Positions 8,679-18,168 are shown, counted from the stretch's first letter. The stretch is DNA of 64,000 nucleotides from Thermasporomyces composti (GCF_003386795.1 NZ_QTUC01000001.1:2976001-3040000), one strand, 5' to 3'. The notes: a model not told the origin generated them from the sequence alone. Made by a program: numbers and translations.

Positions 8679-9059
8679 CTAGGAGCTGGCTGTGGGGAGT
8701 GGCTGGGAGAGGGTCAAGGTGTACCCGTCGGGGTCGGCGACATTCGCCTCTCGGACACCCCAGGGCTGGTCAGTCGGCTCGCTCGTGATCCGGTGACCGT
8801 CCGCGCGCAGCCGCTCGACGAGCCCGTCGACGTCGTCGACGGTGAAGGTGCCGAGCTCGTGCGGGGTGACGTCGATGCCCTCGTGCCGCTTGTGCAGCAG
8901 GAGCCACGCGCCCTCGGGGTTGCCCTTGGTCGGCAGGGCGAGGGTGATGTCGCCGTCGGACGACTGTCGTCGCAGCCCGAGCAAGCCCTCGTAGAAGGCG
9001 GCGGACTTCTCGACGTCCGCGCAGAAGATCACCAAGCCCTCGAACGATACCGTTCCCAC
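8679..9059 (-). CDS. VOC-family (glyoxalase/bleomycin-resistance-like) protein
   Basis: This single VOC-domain protein of 126 residues has two beta-alpha-beta-beta-beta modules: FEGLVIFCADVEKSAAFYEG opens the first and TPHELGTFTVDDVDGLVERL the second, which ends with DPDGYTLTLSQ. The family includes metal-dependent lyases, dioxygenases and drug-binding proteins. The frame is open far upstream, but the GTG at 9059 is chosen because AAGGAGG lies about 9 nt before it and the length then matches the family. It is transcribed away from the ArsR-type regulator across a 63-bp gap, which suggests that regulator controls it. Confidence 0.82.
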   Translation of the reverse strand: MGTVSFEGLVIFCADVEKSAAFYEGLLGLRRQSSDGDITLALPTKGNPEGAWLLLHKRHEGIDVTPHELGTFTVDDVDGLVERLRADGHRITSEPTDQPWGVREANVADPDGYTLTLSQPLPTASS

Positions 9060-9084
9060 GTGCCGAAGTCCTCCTTCGACCACT

Positions 9085-9122
9085 CTCAGCGTTGCGCTTT
9101 GCGCAGTGCGCATGCTAGTAGC
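9085..9122. promoter_or_regulatory. Divergent VOC/ArsR control region
   Basis: The 63-bp gap between the two divergent genes contains repeated TTGCGC / TGCGCA units (TTGCGCTTTGCGCAGTGCGC from 9090). TGCGCA is self-complementary, so several overlapping dyads are possible. This is the natural place for the ArsR-type regulator to bind. Assignment is by position and symmetry only. Confidence 0.35.
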
Positions 9123-10292
9123 ATGACGACGCCCCTGCCAGACCTCGCGATCGCGCGACCCGCCCCTGTCCTGCGGGTCGCCGAGCCGAGCCTCGCGGCG
9201 ACCGTGCCGACGACGATGCTGCTGGTCGACTACGCGCTCGGCTTGATGGCCATGCCCACACCGGAGCTGCAGGCGCTGGCGGAGCACCTGCCGGCCGAGA
9301 TCGTGGAGGAGAGCTGGCCGGTCCGCGCCGCCATGGCTCACGGCACGGTGTTGCGCGACGTGCTCATGCACCACCTGCCGGCAGGTCATCCCGGCCACCA
9401 GGAGTGGACGGACCTGCGGCGGTGGCTCGCCGAGTGGTCGGACGAGTTCACGCATGGCGTGATCGCCTGGGGCGTGGACGCGGTCATGCGCTACGGCAAG
9501 CCGCAACCCGACCCCAAGCCCACCGCTGCCGACATCGCGCCCCTGTCGCAGCCGTCACCGGCCGTGCGCCGCGATGGCGTCGAGGTGCTCCGCGCCTGGG
9601 GTGTGCGCAACGCCGAGGAACGGCTGGGTGAGCTGCTCGACCCTCGGGTCTTCCGTGCCGCGCTGCTTCGCTTGCTGGACGCCATCTGGGACGGGTGGCT
9701 CGACCGCGCCTGGCGCGAGTCCCTCGACGAGATGCGCGCCGTGGTCGCGGCGACGCCTCCGCCACCGCCGGGCTGTGGCGGTGCCCAGTGGATCAGCCTG
9801 GTGACCGGGCTTCGGCCCGACGAGCAGTACGCGGCCGAGGCCGAGCGCGCGACCGAGCTCGTGGTGATGCCCACGCCTGGGCTCGGGCGGAGCCTGTCCC
9901 TCTTCACGGACCAGACGACGTGGGTGCTCTTCACCCCGCAGCACGAGCCGCGAACACCGGAGAGGACGACCGCGAGGCTGGGGCCAGGTCGGTGGGTCGG
10001 CACCAGTGAGCGGACGGGCATCTCCGTGGGGCGGCTCGGCGCGCTGGCACCCGCCATGCACGCGCTCGGCGACCGAACCCGCCTCGCGATCGTGCTGCAC
10101 CTACTGGAGCATGGCCCGCTCACGATGCAGGAGCTCGCCGAGGCGCTCCAGGTGCACCAGAGCACGATCTCCCGCCAGGTCACCGCGCTGCGGAAGGCGG
10201 AGATGGTCACGGTCCGGCGCGACCGCCGGGTCGCCGTCCAGCGAGAGACGATCCGCGAAGCGTGCCAGACGCTGCTCGCCGCGCTGGAGTGA
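9123..10292 (+). CDS. Large ArsR/SmtB-type regulator with N-terminal sensing domain
   Basis: This 389-residue protein has a C-terminal winged helix-turn-helix (about residues 300-385): LGDRTRLAIVLHLLEHGPLTMQELAEAL followed by the recognition segment HQSTISRQVTALRKAEMV. That is characteristic of ArsR-type repressors. The N-terminal 300 residues are a long helical region with no metal-binding Cys cluster. They resemble the actinobacterial ArsR-like proteins that carry a large uncharacterised effector domain. There is no ribosome site before the ATG and the gap is short, so the message may be leaderless. A VOC gene is divergent, which suggests autoregulation and control of that gene. Confidence 0.8.
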   Translation: MTTPLPDLAIARPAPVLRVAEPSLAATVPTTMLLVDYALGLMAMPTPELQALAEHLPAEIVEESWPVRAAMAHGTVLRDVLMHHLPAGHPGHQEWTDLRRWLAEWSDEFTHGVIAWGVDAVMRYGKPQPDPKPTAADIAPLSQPSPAVRRDGVEVLRAWGVRNAEERLGELLDPRVFRAALLRLLDAIWDGWLDRAWRESLDEMRAVVAATPPPPPGCGGAQWISLVTGLRPDEQYAAEAERATELVVMPTPGLGRSLSLFTDQTTWVLFTPQHEPRTPERTTARLGPGRWVGTSERTGISVGRLGALAPAMHALGDRTRLAIVLHLLEHGPLTMQELAEALQVHQSTISRQVTALRKAEMVTVRRDRRVAVQRETIREACQTLLAALE

Positions 10293-10300
10293 AGGGATGT

Positions 10301-11379
10301 CTACTTGAGGACGAGTTTCACAAGATCGGGCAGCGCGAGTTGGCCGGAGGCGAACAGAAAGATCGCGAGTGCGGCAAGAGCGACCACGACCAAGGTCTTG
10401 AGGCGGCCGAGCTGCTCGGAGAACCTGGCGACCGCCTCGGCCGCGGACGCCAGCCAACTCCTCCTTCCCCTCGACAACCGTCGGCTGACCCTCGGCGTCA
10501 AACGCGTCCACCCGGCGGGCGAGACTGGCGTAGGGGGTGGCGGTTGACGAGATGAGCAGTCGCGCCGTCAAGGCGAGGATCTCTCGGACATCGTAGGGGA
10601 GCTCGGGGGAGAGCGAGCGCTGGCTGGTCACGAATCTCTCCAACTGCAGCGCTGACGCGCGAAGGAGGGATGAGACCGGGTGCGGCGCCGCGTTCCGCGG
10701 CATCCTCCTCTCGACATGTCTGGCCGTCCGTCGCATGAGGATGGCGGCTTCGGCGATCGTCAGGCGTTGCCCTTGGAGAGGATCACGAGGATCACGCGGT
10801 GTCACGCTTGGGCGTCGATCATCCTTCTCGCCGGTGAAGATCTCCAGGATCTTCACCAACGTCTCCACGCCGGCGTGACGCTTCTCGAGTAGACGGGTTT
10901 GCGCGCGGACGACGAGACCACCTAGGAAGAGAGTGAGCGTGAGCTTCCAGTCCAGATCCACTTGATCTGGTCCGGGCGAAGACCTGGCGGTGACGATCTC
11001 TGGTATTGCTATCGCGAGGACCCAGGCGTAGATCGCGCCATAGAACAGCTTGTTGTACCAAAAGATGTTCAGTGTGGCCTGGTAGCGGTCGCGTTCGGCG
11101 ACACCATCGAGTAGGTCGTATGCCTTGCCCTCGAAGGGTCGTTGTCTCGCGGAATGGACGAGGCCTTGGCCCAACCACAGGCAAGAGACGAGTACCGACA
11201 CCGCCATCAGTGCGGAGATGGTAAAACGTCGAGCCTTCCCTTTCCGACAGGGTGAGGCCTGGGAGGATCACCGGAGACGCGGTGCCGACGATGAACAGGA
11301 TCGTGGATATCTGGAGAAATCTTGGGTCTCGTATCAAGCGAAGAAATCGTTTCGAGGGCGTCGCATCCTCCTTCGTCAA
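10301..11379 (-). pseudogene. Multi-frame membrane protein gene (apparently frameshifted twice)
   Basis: Three minus-strand frames each hold part of one plausible membrane protein. The first frame gives MTKEDATPSKRFLRLI and a helix LQISTILFIVGTASPVILPG. The second, picked up near 11225, gives FTISALMAVSVLVSCLWLG, two more hydrophobic stretches and a long cytoplasmic part to about 10465. The third gives a final helix LKTLVVVALAALAIFLFASG and ends at 10301. Likely shifts are near 11230-11260 and 10455-10480, the latter in a GA-rich run. Either the gene is dead or there are sequence errors. I do not recognise the family. Base composition is slightly less GC-rich than its neighbours, which may hint at transfer. 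Confidence 0.55.
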
Positions 11380-11549
11380 GACTGCGAAGTGCTCATCGAC
11401 GAGAGTCTGATGGATCTCACGCAGCGCTACGACTGAGCATGTCCGGCGGAGGTCGCGAGTACGAGAAGAAGCAGTGCATTGATGCCCTCCGCGATGTACT
11501 GCGTCATCGAACTGTTCTCGGGGGTCAGAGCGTCGGGGTCTTCGCAGAA

Positions 11550-12137
11550 ATGAACGAGGACGAGTACGTCTCCCGGGGCATGGCTCCTCGAACCAGCGTC
11601 GTACTCTCGGAGGACGTGACTGTCGAGACGGAACCGGTACGGCTGGTACGTCCGCGTCGGCCGGTCGTGGCCGTGGCCGCCGTCGACGTGGTACTCGGGC
11701 TTGCCCTCGTCCTGGTCGGCGCCAACCAGGTCAGCGCCGTGGGAGCGGTCCTCGTCGCCGCGGGTGTCGCGCTCGCTCTCGGCGGACCGGTGTGGTTCTG
11801 GTTCTGGGCAAGGGTCCGCGAGGTGCGCGTCGACCAGGACGGGATCCACCTGCGTGGCCTCGGCCTGGCGCCGTCGGTGCCGTGGTCGGAGATCAGCGAG
11901 GTGCGCGCAGAGCGACTCGGACCGACGACGTTCCTCGTCGCGCGAACCGCGTCCGGGCGCGCCATGCCGCTGCTGTCACCGTTCCGACGACGTTTCGCCC
12001 GCCTCCTCGGCGTGGACGACCCGAGGACGCTCCTCGTCGTGCGGACCGTGGACTTCTCCGGCCGGGACGAGGCGTTCGGCGTCGCGCTGCGGGCGCACGT
12101 CCCGCCGACGGTGCGACTCGACTGGACGCCTCACTGA
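11550..12137 (+). CDS. PH-domain membrane protein
   Basis: This 195-residue protein has two adjacent membrane helices (VAVAAVDVVLGLALVLVGA and VGAVLVAAGVALALGG), then a cytoplasmic bacterial PH-like domain: REVRVDQDGIHLRGLGLAPS, VPWSEISEVRAE and a later strand region TFLVARTASGRAMPLL. This arrangement is common in small actinobacterial membrane proteins of unknown role. The frame is open further upstream, but the residues before 11550 do not look like protein. The ATG at 11580 is an alternative start. It converges on the sialidase-like gene with a gap of only 23 bp. Confidence 0.72.
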   Translation: MNEDEYVSRGMAPRTSVVLSEDVTVETEPVRLVRPRRPVVAVAAVDVVLGLALVLVGANQVSAVGAVLVAAGVALALGGPVWFWFWARVREVRVDQDGIHLRGLGLAPSVPWSEISEVRAERLGPTTFLVARTASGRAMPLLSPFRRRFARLLGVDDPRTLLVVRTVDFSGRDEAFGVALRAHVPPTVRLDWTPH

Positions 12138-12160
12138 CACAGCGACACGCTCAGCGATCG

Positions 12161-13900
12161 TCAGCTCCTCACCACCTCGACGTTCCGGTACGACGCCGTC
12201 CCCGCGTGGTGGCGCAGACCGACGAGGCCGGTCGGGAACGACGCGTACGGGTCGACGAAGGAGACGCGACCCAGCTCGGCCCCGTCCATGGTGGCGAGCG
12301 AGGCGGTCAGGGTGCTGCCGTGGACGCGGAACGTCAGCCGGTACCACTCACCGGACCGCACCTCCACCGGCACCGCGGCGAGTCGCAGGTACGCGTACTC
12401 CTGCCGTGCGATGATCAGCTCCCGGGTGTTGACGTCGAAGAACGCGTGGTAGCCGCGGTGCGAGTCCGCGCCGACGTTCGGGTCGGTGACGCGCGCGAGG
12501 ACGCCGGCGTTGCCCGACGAGGAGGTGATCTGGACGTCCGCGCTCACGGTGTAGTCTCGCCACCCGGTCGAGCCGGTGAGCGCCTTCGCGCCGACCGTCC
12601 CGCCGCACGACTCCACGTAGACGTCACCCTCGACCGACCAGCAGCCGCCGTAGGTGTTCCAGCCGGCGTCGCCGTTCTCGGCGAACGCCGAGCGGAACGG
12701 CAACGTGCCCACCGAGGCCGTCCCGGTCGCCTCGCCGCACGGTCCGGAGTCGTCGATGCTGGTCGGCGCGGTGAGTCGCAGCACCCCAGGCGGGCCCTCC
12801 GGCATGAGGTGCGGGCTGTAGTTCGCGTTGCACCGCGGCGAGGCGTTCGACACCCGCCACGGCGCCGGCGCCCACGACCACGGACCCTTCACGCCGTTCT
12901 CGCTCAGGAACACCGCGCGGTAGTCCTCGCCCACGGTGTCGTGGCCCACGACGGAGAGGACGCGCTGTCCCGCGAGCACCAGGTGCCCCGTGCCGGGTGC
13001 GGTCGGCACCCAGGTGACGTACGGGCTGTGGCCGAGGTAGCGGCCGTCTGACGTCTCGGCCCGGACGCCGAGGTCCTCCGGGCGGGACCAGCGGCTGCCG
13101 TCGGCCGACTCCTTGAGCCGGATCTCGCAGTGCGGCCGGCCGCACACCTCGAAGGCCAGCACGAACCTTCCCGACGGACCCATGCGGGTCACCGTGGGCA
13201 TGCCCGGCCGGTCGCCGGGGACGGCGCTGGCCACGTCACGGACGACCGGCCCCCACGTGTCACCGCCGTCGGTCGAGACCGTGTGAACGATCATTTGGCT
13301 GTGCTGCGGGGCGTCGCGCTCGTCGGCGAAGAACATGAGCAGTCGGCCGCGTGCGTCGAGGGTGAGGAACGGCTCCCAGATACCGCGGCCGAACGTGCCA
13401 CCCCGTTGCACGACACCGACGGGCTCCCAGGTGACACCGTGGTCGGTGGACCGCCAGGCGAAGAACTCCGTGAACGCCGCGTCCGCGGGCACCATGTTGC
13501 CGACGAGGAGCAGCGTCCCCGCGGGGTAGTGGCCGAGCTGACGCGGGAACTCGAACAGGAACGGCTGCCACATCCGGGACACCGGGTGGCCCGGGCCGTC
13601 GAGCGGGTCCGGCACCGTGGTGAGCGTCGTCCAGGTGCGGCCGTCGTCGTCGCTGGCCCGGATGATGAACTCAGCCGGTGAGCCGTCGTCGAACCAGTGC
13701 TCGAAGGTCGCGAGCAGCCGGCCGTTGAGCTCGCCGGCGTGCTGGAGGCGGATGACACGGGCGTACGCGTTCGACTCGTTCTGTGTGGTCGGGCGATAGA
13801 GGAGGTTCCCGGGGGAGTCCGCCGCCACCGGTGAGCTCGCGAGGCACGTGCCCGCCAGCACCGTCGCTGCGATCAACCCCAGCAGGGACCGTTTGCGCAT
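12161..13900 (-). CDS. Secreted sialidase-like BNR propeller with C-terminal lectin-like domain
   Basis: This 579-residue exported protein has a signal peptide (MRKRSLLGLIAATVLAG to a VAA site). Residues about 30-370 carry repeated sialidase-type Asp-box motifs: SDDDGRTWTTL, STDHGVTWEPV, STDGGDTWGPV and SADGSRWSRP. From about residue 395 a concanavalin-A-like (LamG/DUF1080-type) module follows (WRDYTVSADVQITSSSGNAGVLARV, then GEWYRLTFRVHG), which would bind glycan. Asp-boxes occur in sialidases and other propeller glycosidases, so hydrolysis of sialic acid is not assured. A GGGAGGTGG ribosome site sits before the ATG at 13900; a longer open frame upstream lacks one. Confidence 0.82.
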   Translation of the reverse strand: MRKRSLLGLIAATVLAGTCLASSPVAADSPGNLLYRPTTQNESNAYARVIRLQHAGELNGRLLATFEHWFDDGSPAEFIIRASDDDGRTWTTLTTVPDPLDGPGHPVSRMWQPFLFEFPRQLGHYPAGTLLLVGNMVPADAAFTEFFAWRSTDHGVTWEPVGVVQRGGTFGRGIWEPFLTLDARGRLLMFFADERDAPQHSQMIVHTVSTDGGDTWGPVVRDVASAVPGDRPGMPTVTRMGPSGRFVLAFEVCGRPHCEIRLKESADGSRWSRPEDLGVRAETSDGRYLGHSPYVTWVPTAPGTGHLVLAGQRVLSVVGHDTVGEDYRAVFLSENGVKGPWSWAPAPWRVSNASPRCNANYSPHLMPEGPPGVLRLTAPTSIDDSGPCGEATGTASVGTLPFRSAFAENGDAGWNTYGGCWSVEGDVYVESCGGTVGAKALTGSTGWRDYTVSADVQITSSSGNAGVLARVTDPNVGADSHRGYHAFFDVNTRELIIARQEYAYLRLAAVPVEVRSGEWYRLTFRVHGSTLTASLATMDGAELGRVSFVDPYASFPTGLVGLRHHAGTASYRNVEVVRS

Positions 13901-14132
13901 CCATCCACCTCCCACGCGCACGTGGGGCTGGAGCAGCCCGCGCGTCGGTGAGCAGAGTGCGCGATGGGGGAGGGCGCCGCCTAGCGGTATGTCCCGGGTC
14001 GGCCAGGAAGAGCGGAGAGGTCCCACAGGTCCCGTCGTCGTCCCGCGAACCGGTCAGGAATCGAGAAGCACCGCCGACGGCCCGAGCCCTAGCGTGACGG
14101 GCGAGAGCAACCTGACCGACAGGAGGCCGCCG

Positions 14133-14606
14133 ATGACCACGAGCCTGCAGACGAAGCGTCGCGCCGCCCGCCAGCCCGGGACGCCCGGGGCGCTGTCGCG
14201 ATGGTTCCAGCGGACGATGAACGCCCGGACCAACCAGAAGATCCGGCGGGGTCGCGGCACGTTCATGGGCATGGACCTGCTGATCCTGCACACGGTGGGT
14301 CGCCGGAGCGGGCAGCGGCGAGAGACACCGCTCGCGTGGTTCGCCGACGGCGACGACGCGTGGCTGATCGTCGCGTCGGGCGGTGGCAGCCGGAACCCGG
14401 ACTGGCACGCCAACCTCATCGCCCATCCCGACCAGATCGCGATCGAGCTCCCAGGACGCAAGCCCATCCCTGTCACGCCGCGCGAGCTGCTCGGCGCCGA
14501 GCGGGAGCAGGCGTGGCAGCGCATCGCCGCCGCGCAGCCCCGGATCGCCAAGTACCAGGCCAAGTCCACCCGGGTCTACCCGGTGATCCGGCTCACCCCA
14601 TGGTGA
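14133..14606 (+). CDS. Deazaflavin (F420)-dependent nitroreductase/quinone reductase family protein
   Basis: This 157-residue protein belongs to the Ddn-type split-barrel family, which uses reduced coenzyme F420 to reduce quinones or nitro compounds. The hallmark order is visible: the N-terminal Arg/Lys-rich helix, DLLILHTVGRRSGQRRETPLAWF (cofactor-phosphate contact), WLIVASGGGSRNPDWHANL and a C-terminal Tyr-rich segment (AKYQAKSTRVYPVIRL). Family size matches. AGGAGG lies 7 nt before the ATG. It is a single gene, divergent from the sialidase-like gene over 232 bp that contain no other recognisable gene. Confidence 0.88.
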   Translation: MTTSLQTKRRAARQPGTPGALSRWFQRTMNARTNQKIRRGRGTFMGMDLLILHTVGRRSGQRRETPLAWFADGDDAWLIVASGGGSRNPDWHANLIAHPDQIAIELPGRKPIPVTPRELLGAEREQAWQRIAAAQPRIAKYQAKSTRVYPVIRLTPW

Positions 14607-14712
14607 CCGCGGCACCGGGTGAGGACCTCAACGAGTGCCACGCTGGGCGGGCTGACGGAGCTGACGCACGCAGCGGCCGTCGAGCCCGTGTCACGTCGGG
14701 CCAACGCCGGGG

Positions 14713-14751
14713 CGGAAGGTGGCGACGAGCGTCGATCGACGCCACCTTCCG
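14713..14751. terminator. Bidirectional terminator
   Basis: A perfect 12-bp inverted repeat (14713-14724, CGGAAGGTGGCG, with 14740-14751) with a 15-nt loop lies between the plus-strand F420-type gene and the minus-strand sugar-binding protein gene, which converge here. Confidence 0.75.
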
Positions 14752-14800
14752 TCGACTGTCACTCCATTCCGCACGGCGAGGCATGCGCCCAGGCGCTCAC

Positions 14801-16249
14801 CTACGTGATCTCGTAGTCGGCGCCTGGCTTCCAGTCGCTGAAGATGTAGTCGTCCTCCGAGACGTTCGCTCCGGCCGACTGAGCCTTCCTCATCGCCTGC
14901 TCCCGGTCGGCCTCGAAGGCGTCGCTCAGCTTCTTCAGCTCACGTCGCAGGTCGGTGATGGATCCGCCGAGGTACCCCTGGACGATGTTGCCAAGGTGCG
15001 GAGTGACTGGTTTGCGTTCCGCGTCGACCGCCGCGATCTCCGGGTTGCGGACGATCGCCTGCGGCATCAGGAAGACGTTCTCCCCGCAGAAGGCGACCGC
15101 CTTCTTGTACGCGTCGATCGCGTCGGACTCGGCGACCAGGTCCAGGTTGAGCGGTGGCTGGTCCATCGCGGCGATCATGCCCTTCTGGTACTCGTCCGAC
15201 ATGAGCGAGGCGATGAGCAGGGACGCCTTCTCCGGATCCTCGCTGTCGGCCGCGACGAACCATGTCGCGCTTGGCCTGCCGCGATACGTCCAGGGCTGAG
15301 CTTCGGGCAAGGGGACCAGGATGGGGCCGAACGCGATCTTGTCGACGAACTCGGGAACGAGGGCCTTGGAGCCGCCGGCGCACCAGATGCCGTCGATGAA
15401 GATCCCGACCGCCCCGGTCGCGTACCGCGTTCGCGCGTCCACGACGCTGAAGTTGTTCGTACCGGGGAGCATGAACTTCGAGTCGTACAGCTCCTTGAGG
15501 AACTCGATCACCGTGACGTAGCTGTCGTCGTGGTACGCGTACTCACCCGTGGTGAACTTGAGGCCCTGGTAGCCGGGGAAGCCAGCGGCCTGCGCCATGT
15601 CGTCGACCTGGTCTCGGATGCGTGAGCCGTCGGCTCCCAGCGCCAACGTCATGGGTGTGACGCCGGCCGACGCCAACGCCCGACAGGCATCCTTGTACGC
15701 CTGGTAGTCGGATGGCGGGTCGTCCGGGTCGAGGTCGGCCTTGGCGAAGTGGTCCTTGTTCAGCCAGACCAAGGTCGTGCTCTGCCGGAAGCTGAACAGC
15801 GGAAACCCATAGAGCTTGTCGTCGAGGTTGGTGATCCCCTCCGTCAGGGTGTTCGGGGGGATCTTCCGCAGGACTTCGTCCGGCAGCGTCAGCTCGTGCA
15901 CCCACTTGCCGCTCACGAGCGCGGCGAGAGGAAGCCCCACGATGTTCGAGTAGACGTCCGGCATCTTGTTCGCCTGATGCGCCAACTGGTACGCCTGCAC
16001 CGCCTTGGACGCGTCGTAGTAGGTGTGGACGACCCGGACGCCCAGCTCATCCGACTGCTTCTCGGCCCAGTCGTCGTTCAGCTGCTGGAACGAGCTGAAG
16101 TGGTCCCACCAGTCCAGCGTCCCGGAGGACGCGCCACCCGACCGTCCGCCGGAGCGGCTGGGCTCGCCCGACTTGGCGCAACCGGTCGCGAGACCGATCG
16201 TCGCGAGTGCCGAGGCTCCGAGCAACCCGCGACGAGTGAGTCCAGTCAT
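14801..16249 (-). CDS. Sugar ABC transporter substrate-binding lipoprotein
   Basis: This 482-residue family-1 extracellular solute-binding protein starts with a Tat-like, lipoprotein signal (LTRRGLLGASALATIG then LATGC, so Cys26 is lipidated). The mature part shows the family layout, with SGTLDWWDHFSSFQQLNDDW near the start and mid-protein motifs such as GAVGIFIDGIWC. It would deliver an oligosaccharide to the two permeases encoded just upstream. The ATG at 16249 is preferred over an earlier GTG because GGGAGG precedes it at good distance. It is unusual as the last gene in its operon. Confidence 0.9.
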   Translation of the reverse strand: MTGLTRRGLLGASALATIGLATGCAKSGEPSRSGGRSGGASSGTLDWWDHFSSFQQLNDDWAEKQSDELGVRVVHTYYDASKAVQAYQLAHQANKMPDVYSNIVGLPLAALVSGKWVHELTLPDEVLRKIPPNTLTEGITNLDDKLYGFPLFSFRQSTTLVWLNKDHFAKADLDPDDPPSDYQAYKDACRALASAGVTPMTLALGADGSRIRDQVDDMAQAAGFPGYQGLKFTTGEYAYHDDSYVTVIEFLKELYDSKFMLPGTNNFSVVDARTRYATGAVGIFIDGIWCAGGSKALVPEFVDKIAFGPILVPLPEAQPWTYRGRPSATWFVAADSEDPEKASLLIASLMSDEYQKGMIAAMDQPPLNLDLVAESDAIDAYKKAVAFCGENVFLMPQAIVRNPEIAAVDAERKPVTPHLGNIVQGYLGGSITDLRRELKKLSDAFEADREQAMRKAQSAGANVSEDDYIFSDWKPGADYEIT

Positions 16250-16289
16250 GATCGACACCTCCCTTCGTGCGGGCCGGTGGTCCCGCGAG

Positions 16290-17171
16290 TCAGGACTTCA
16301 CCGCACCCGATATGCCTTCGACGAAGTAGCGTTGGAGGAAGACGAAGACGATGACGACCGGCAGGATCGAGATCACGCCGGCCGCCGCCATTCCCGTCCA
16401 GTCAGTTGCCGTCTCGCCGACGAATGCCTGCATCCCCACGCTGACCGTCCGGAGCTCGGGCCGACTGAACGAGAACACCAACGGCAGGAAGAAGGAGTTC
16501 CACGTCGTGATGAACGTCAGCACGGCGACAGTCGCCGTGACCGGCATGGCGAGCGGAAGCATGACCGAGACGAACGTCCGGACGAACCCCGCACCATCCA
16601 CGACAGCCGCCTCTTCCAGCTCTCGTGGGATACGCCTGAAGTAGCCGTAGTACAGGAGCACCGCTGACACGTATCCCCCGCCGCTCAACGCGAGGATCAT
16701 GCCGGTGAGCGAGTCGATCAGGCCCAGTTGCATGGAGACCTTGACGACCGGGATGATCGTGTAGCCGGTGGGCACGAACAGGGTCGCGACCAGGACGGCG
16801 AGGAAGACCTTCGAGCCCATGAAGCGGTACCGGGCGAGCACGTACCCACAGGTGGCGCACCTGATCGTGACGATCAGCACCGTGACGAGCGTCACGATGA
16901 CGGTGTTGCTCAGATAGGTGCCGAAGTGGGCGTCGTACCAGGCGCGTTCGTAGTTGCTCCAGACGAAGTCGGTCGGGAGGAGGTTGAGGCCCCCGGCGAA
17001 CATCTCCATGTTGTCCTTGAGCGAGGCCGAGAGCATCCAGACGAACGGGAACACCCACAGCGCGGCCGCGCCGAGCAGGAACGCCGCGGCGATCCACCAG
17101 GGCAGGCGGCGCGCGACTCGCCGCCATCGCGAGGATGGCGCGTGGTGCGTGGCGACTGGGAGAGTGGTCAT
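16290..17171 (-). CDS. CUT1-type sugar ABC permease (MalG-like)
   Basis: This 293-residue inner-membrane permease has six predicted helices and the ATPase-docking EAA loop near residue 195 (RRIPRELEEAAVVDGAGFVRTFVSVMLP). Its length and short N-terminus match the MalG/LacG subunit. The start overlaps the stop of the preceding permease gene by 4 nt (ATGA), so the two are translated together. No ATP-binding subunit is encoded in the operon. Confidence 0.92.
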   Translation of the reverse strand: MTTLPVATHHAPSSRWRRVARRLPWWIAAAFLLGAAALWVFPFVWMLSASLKDNMEMFAGGLNLLPTDFVWSNYERAWYDAHFGTYLSNTVIVTLVTVLIVTIRCATCGYVLARYRFMGSKVFLAVLVATLFVPTGYTIIPVVKVSMQLGLIDSLTGMILALSGGGYVSAVLLYYGYFRRIPRELEEAAVVDGAGFVRTFVSVMLPLAMPVTATVAVLTFITTWNSFFLPLVFSFSRPELRTVSVGMQAFVGETATDWTGMAAAGVISILPVVIVFVFLQRYFVEGISGAVKS

Positions 17172-18142
17172 CGGTGCGATCTCCTCCTCACACGTCGCGC
17201 GTAGATGGCCCAGAGCTGGACGGCGCCGACGATGGAGACGAGCAGGCCGAAGAGCACGGCCGCGGCGGAGGCGTGCCCGAGCTGGGGGATCGAGGCCGCG
17301 AAGGCCCACCGGTAGATGTAGATCTCGATGATCTCGGTGTGGAAGTAGGGTCCGCCGCCGGTCAGCGTGTACATGAGATCGAAGGCACGGAAGGTCTCCT
17401 CGATCGTGAGCACCGTGATGATGAGGAGGAACGGCTTCAGCAGCGGTAGCGTGACGTGGAAGAAGATCTGGCGTACGTTCGCTCCGTCGATCCGGGCCGC
17501 CTCGTAGAGCTCTTGTGGGATCGTCTGGAGGGCCGCGAGCCAGTAGATCATCGTGATCCCGAAGAACTTCCACACGTACAGGGCCGCCGCGGTCGGAAGC
17601 GCGGCGCTCTCGCTGCCGAGGAAGTCGACTCCCTCGAAGCCGAACATCCGAAGCCCGTTGTTGATCGGTCCGCTCGCCGGATCGAGGACGAACCGCATCA
17701 CCACGCCGATGATCGCGGTCGTGGTGACCACGGGGATGAAGAAGGCCGAGCGGAGCAGGCCGACGAGTGGAAGCTTGGGGGAGTTCAAGACGACGGCGAG
17801 GAGCAGGCTGAGCAGCACGCGTGCCGGGACGACCAGCAGCATGAACAGCAGGGTGACCTTGAACGAGTTCCAGAAGAACGGGTCCTCGAGGACCGCTCGG
17901 TAGTTCTGGATCCCGACGAGTCGCTGGTCGGCCTCGAACCCGTTCCACTCGACGAACGAGTACCAGTAGCTCGCGATGATCGGGTAAACCGTGTAGAGGC
18001 CGTAGAGAACGACCGTGGGCAGCAGGAAGATCCAGATCCAGAGCGTCCGCTTCCAGTCGCGTGCGGCGGGCACGCGCACGACGGTTGTCGAGGGAACGCC
18101 GCGCGGTTCGCGTCGGGTGAACGGTATGGATCGGATGGACAT
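17168..18142 (-). CDS. CUT1-type sugar ABC permease (MalF-like)
   Basis: This 324-residue permease has a first helix at WIWIFLLPTVVLYGLYTVYP and an EAA loop (TIPQELYEAARIDGANVRQIFF). Its C-terminal TGGGPYFHTEIIEIYIYRWAF segment is typical of MalF/UgpA subunits. It forms the translocation pore with the next gene product. I chose the ATG at 18142 because a G-rich ribosome site lies 7 nt upstream, although the frame is open further. It lies 26 nt after the aldo/keto reductase gene. Confidence 0.92.
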   Translation of the reverse strand: MSIRSIPFTRREPRGVPSTTVVRVPAARDWKRTLWIWIFLLPTVVLYGLYTVYPIIASYWYSFVEWNGFEADQRLVGIQNYRAVLEDPFFWNSFKVTLLFMLLVVPARVLLSLLLAVVLNSPKLPLVGLLRSAFFIPVVTTTAIIGVVMRFVLDPASGPINNGLRMFGFEGVDFLGSESAALPTAAALYVWKFFGITMIYWLAALQTIPQELYEAARIDGANVRQIFFHVTLPLLKPFLLIITVLTIEETFRAFDLMYTLTGGGPYFHTEIIEIYIYRWAFAASIPQLGHASAAAVLFGLLVSIVGAVQLWAIYARRVRRRSHR

Positions 18143-18168
18143 CGCCACACCCCCCCTCGTGGCCGTGG

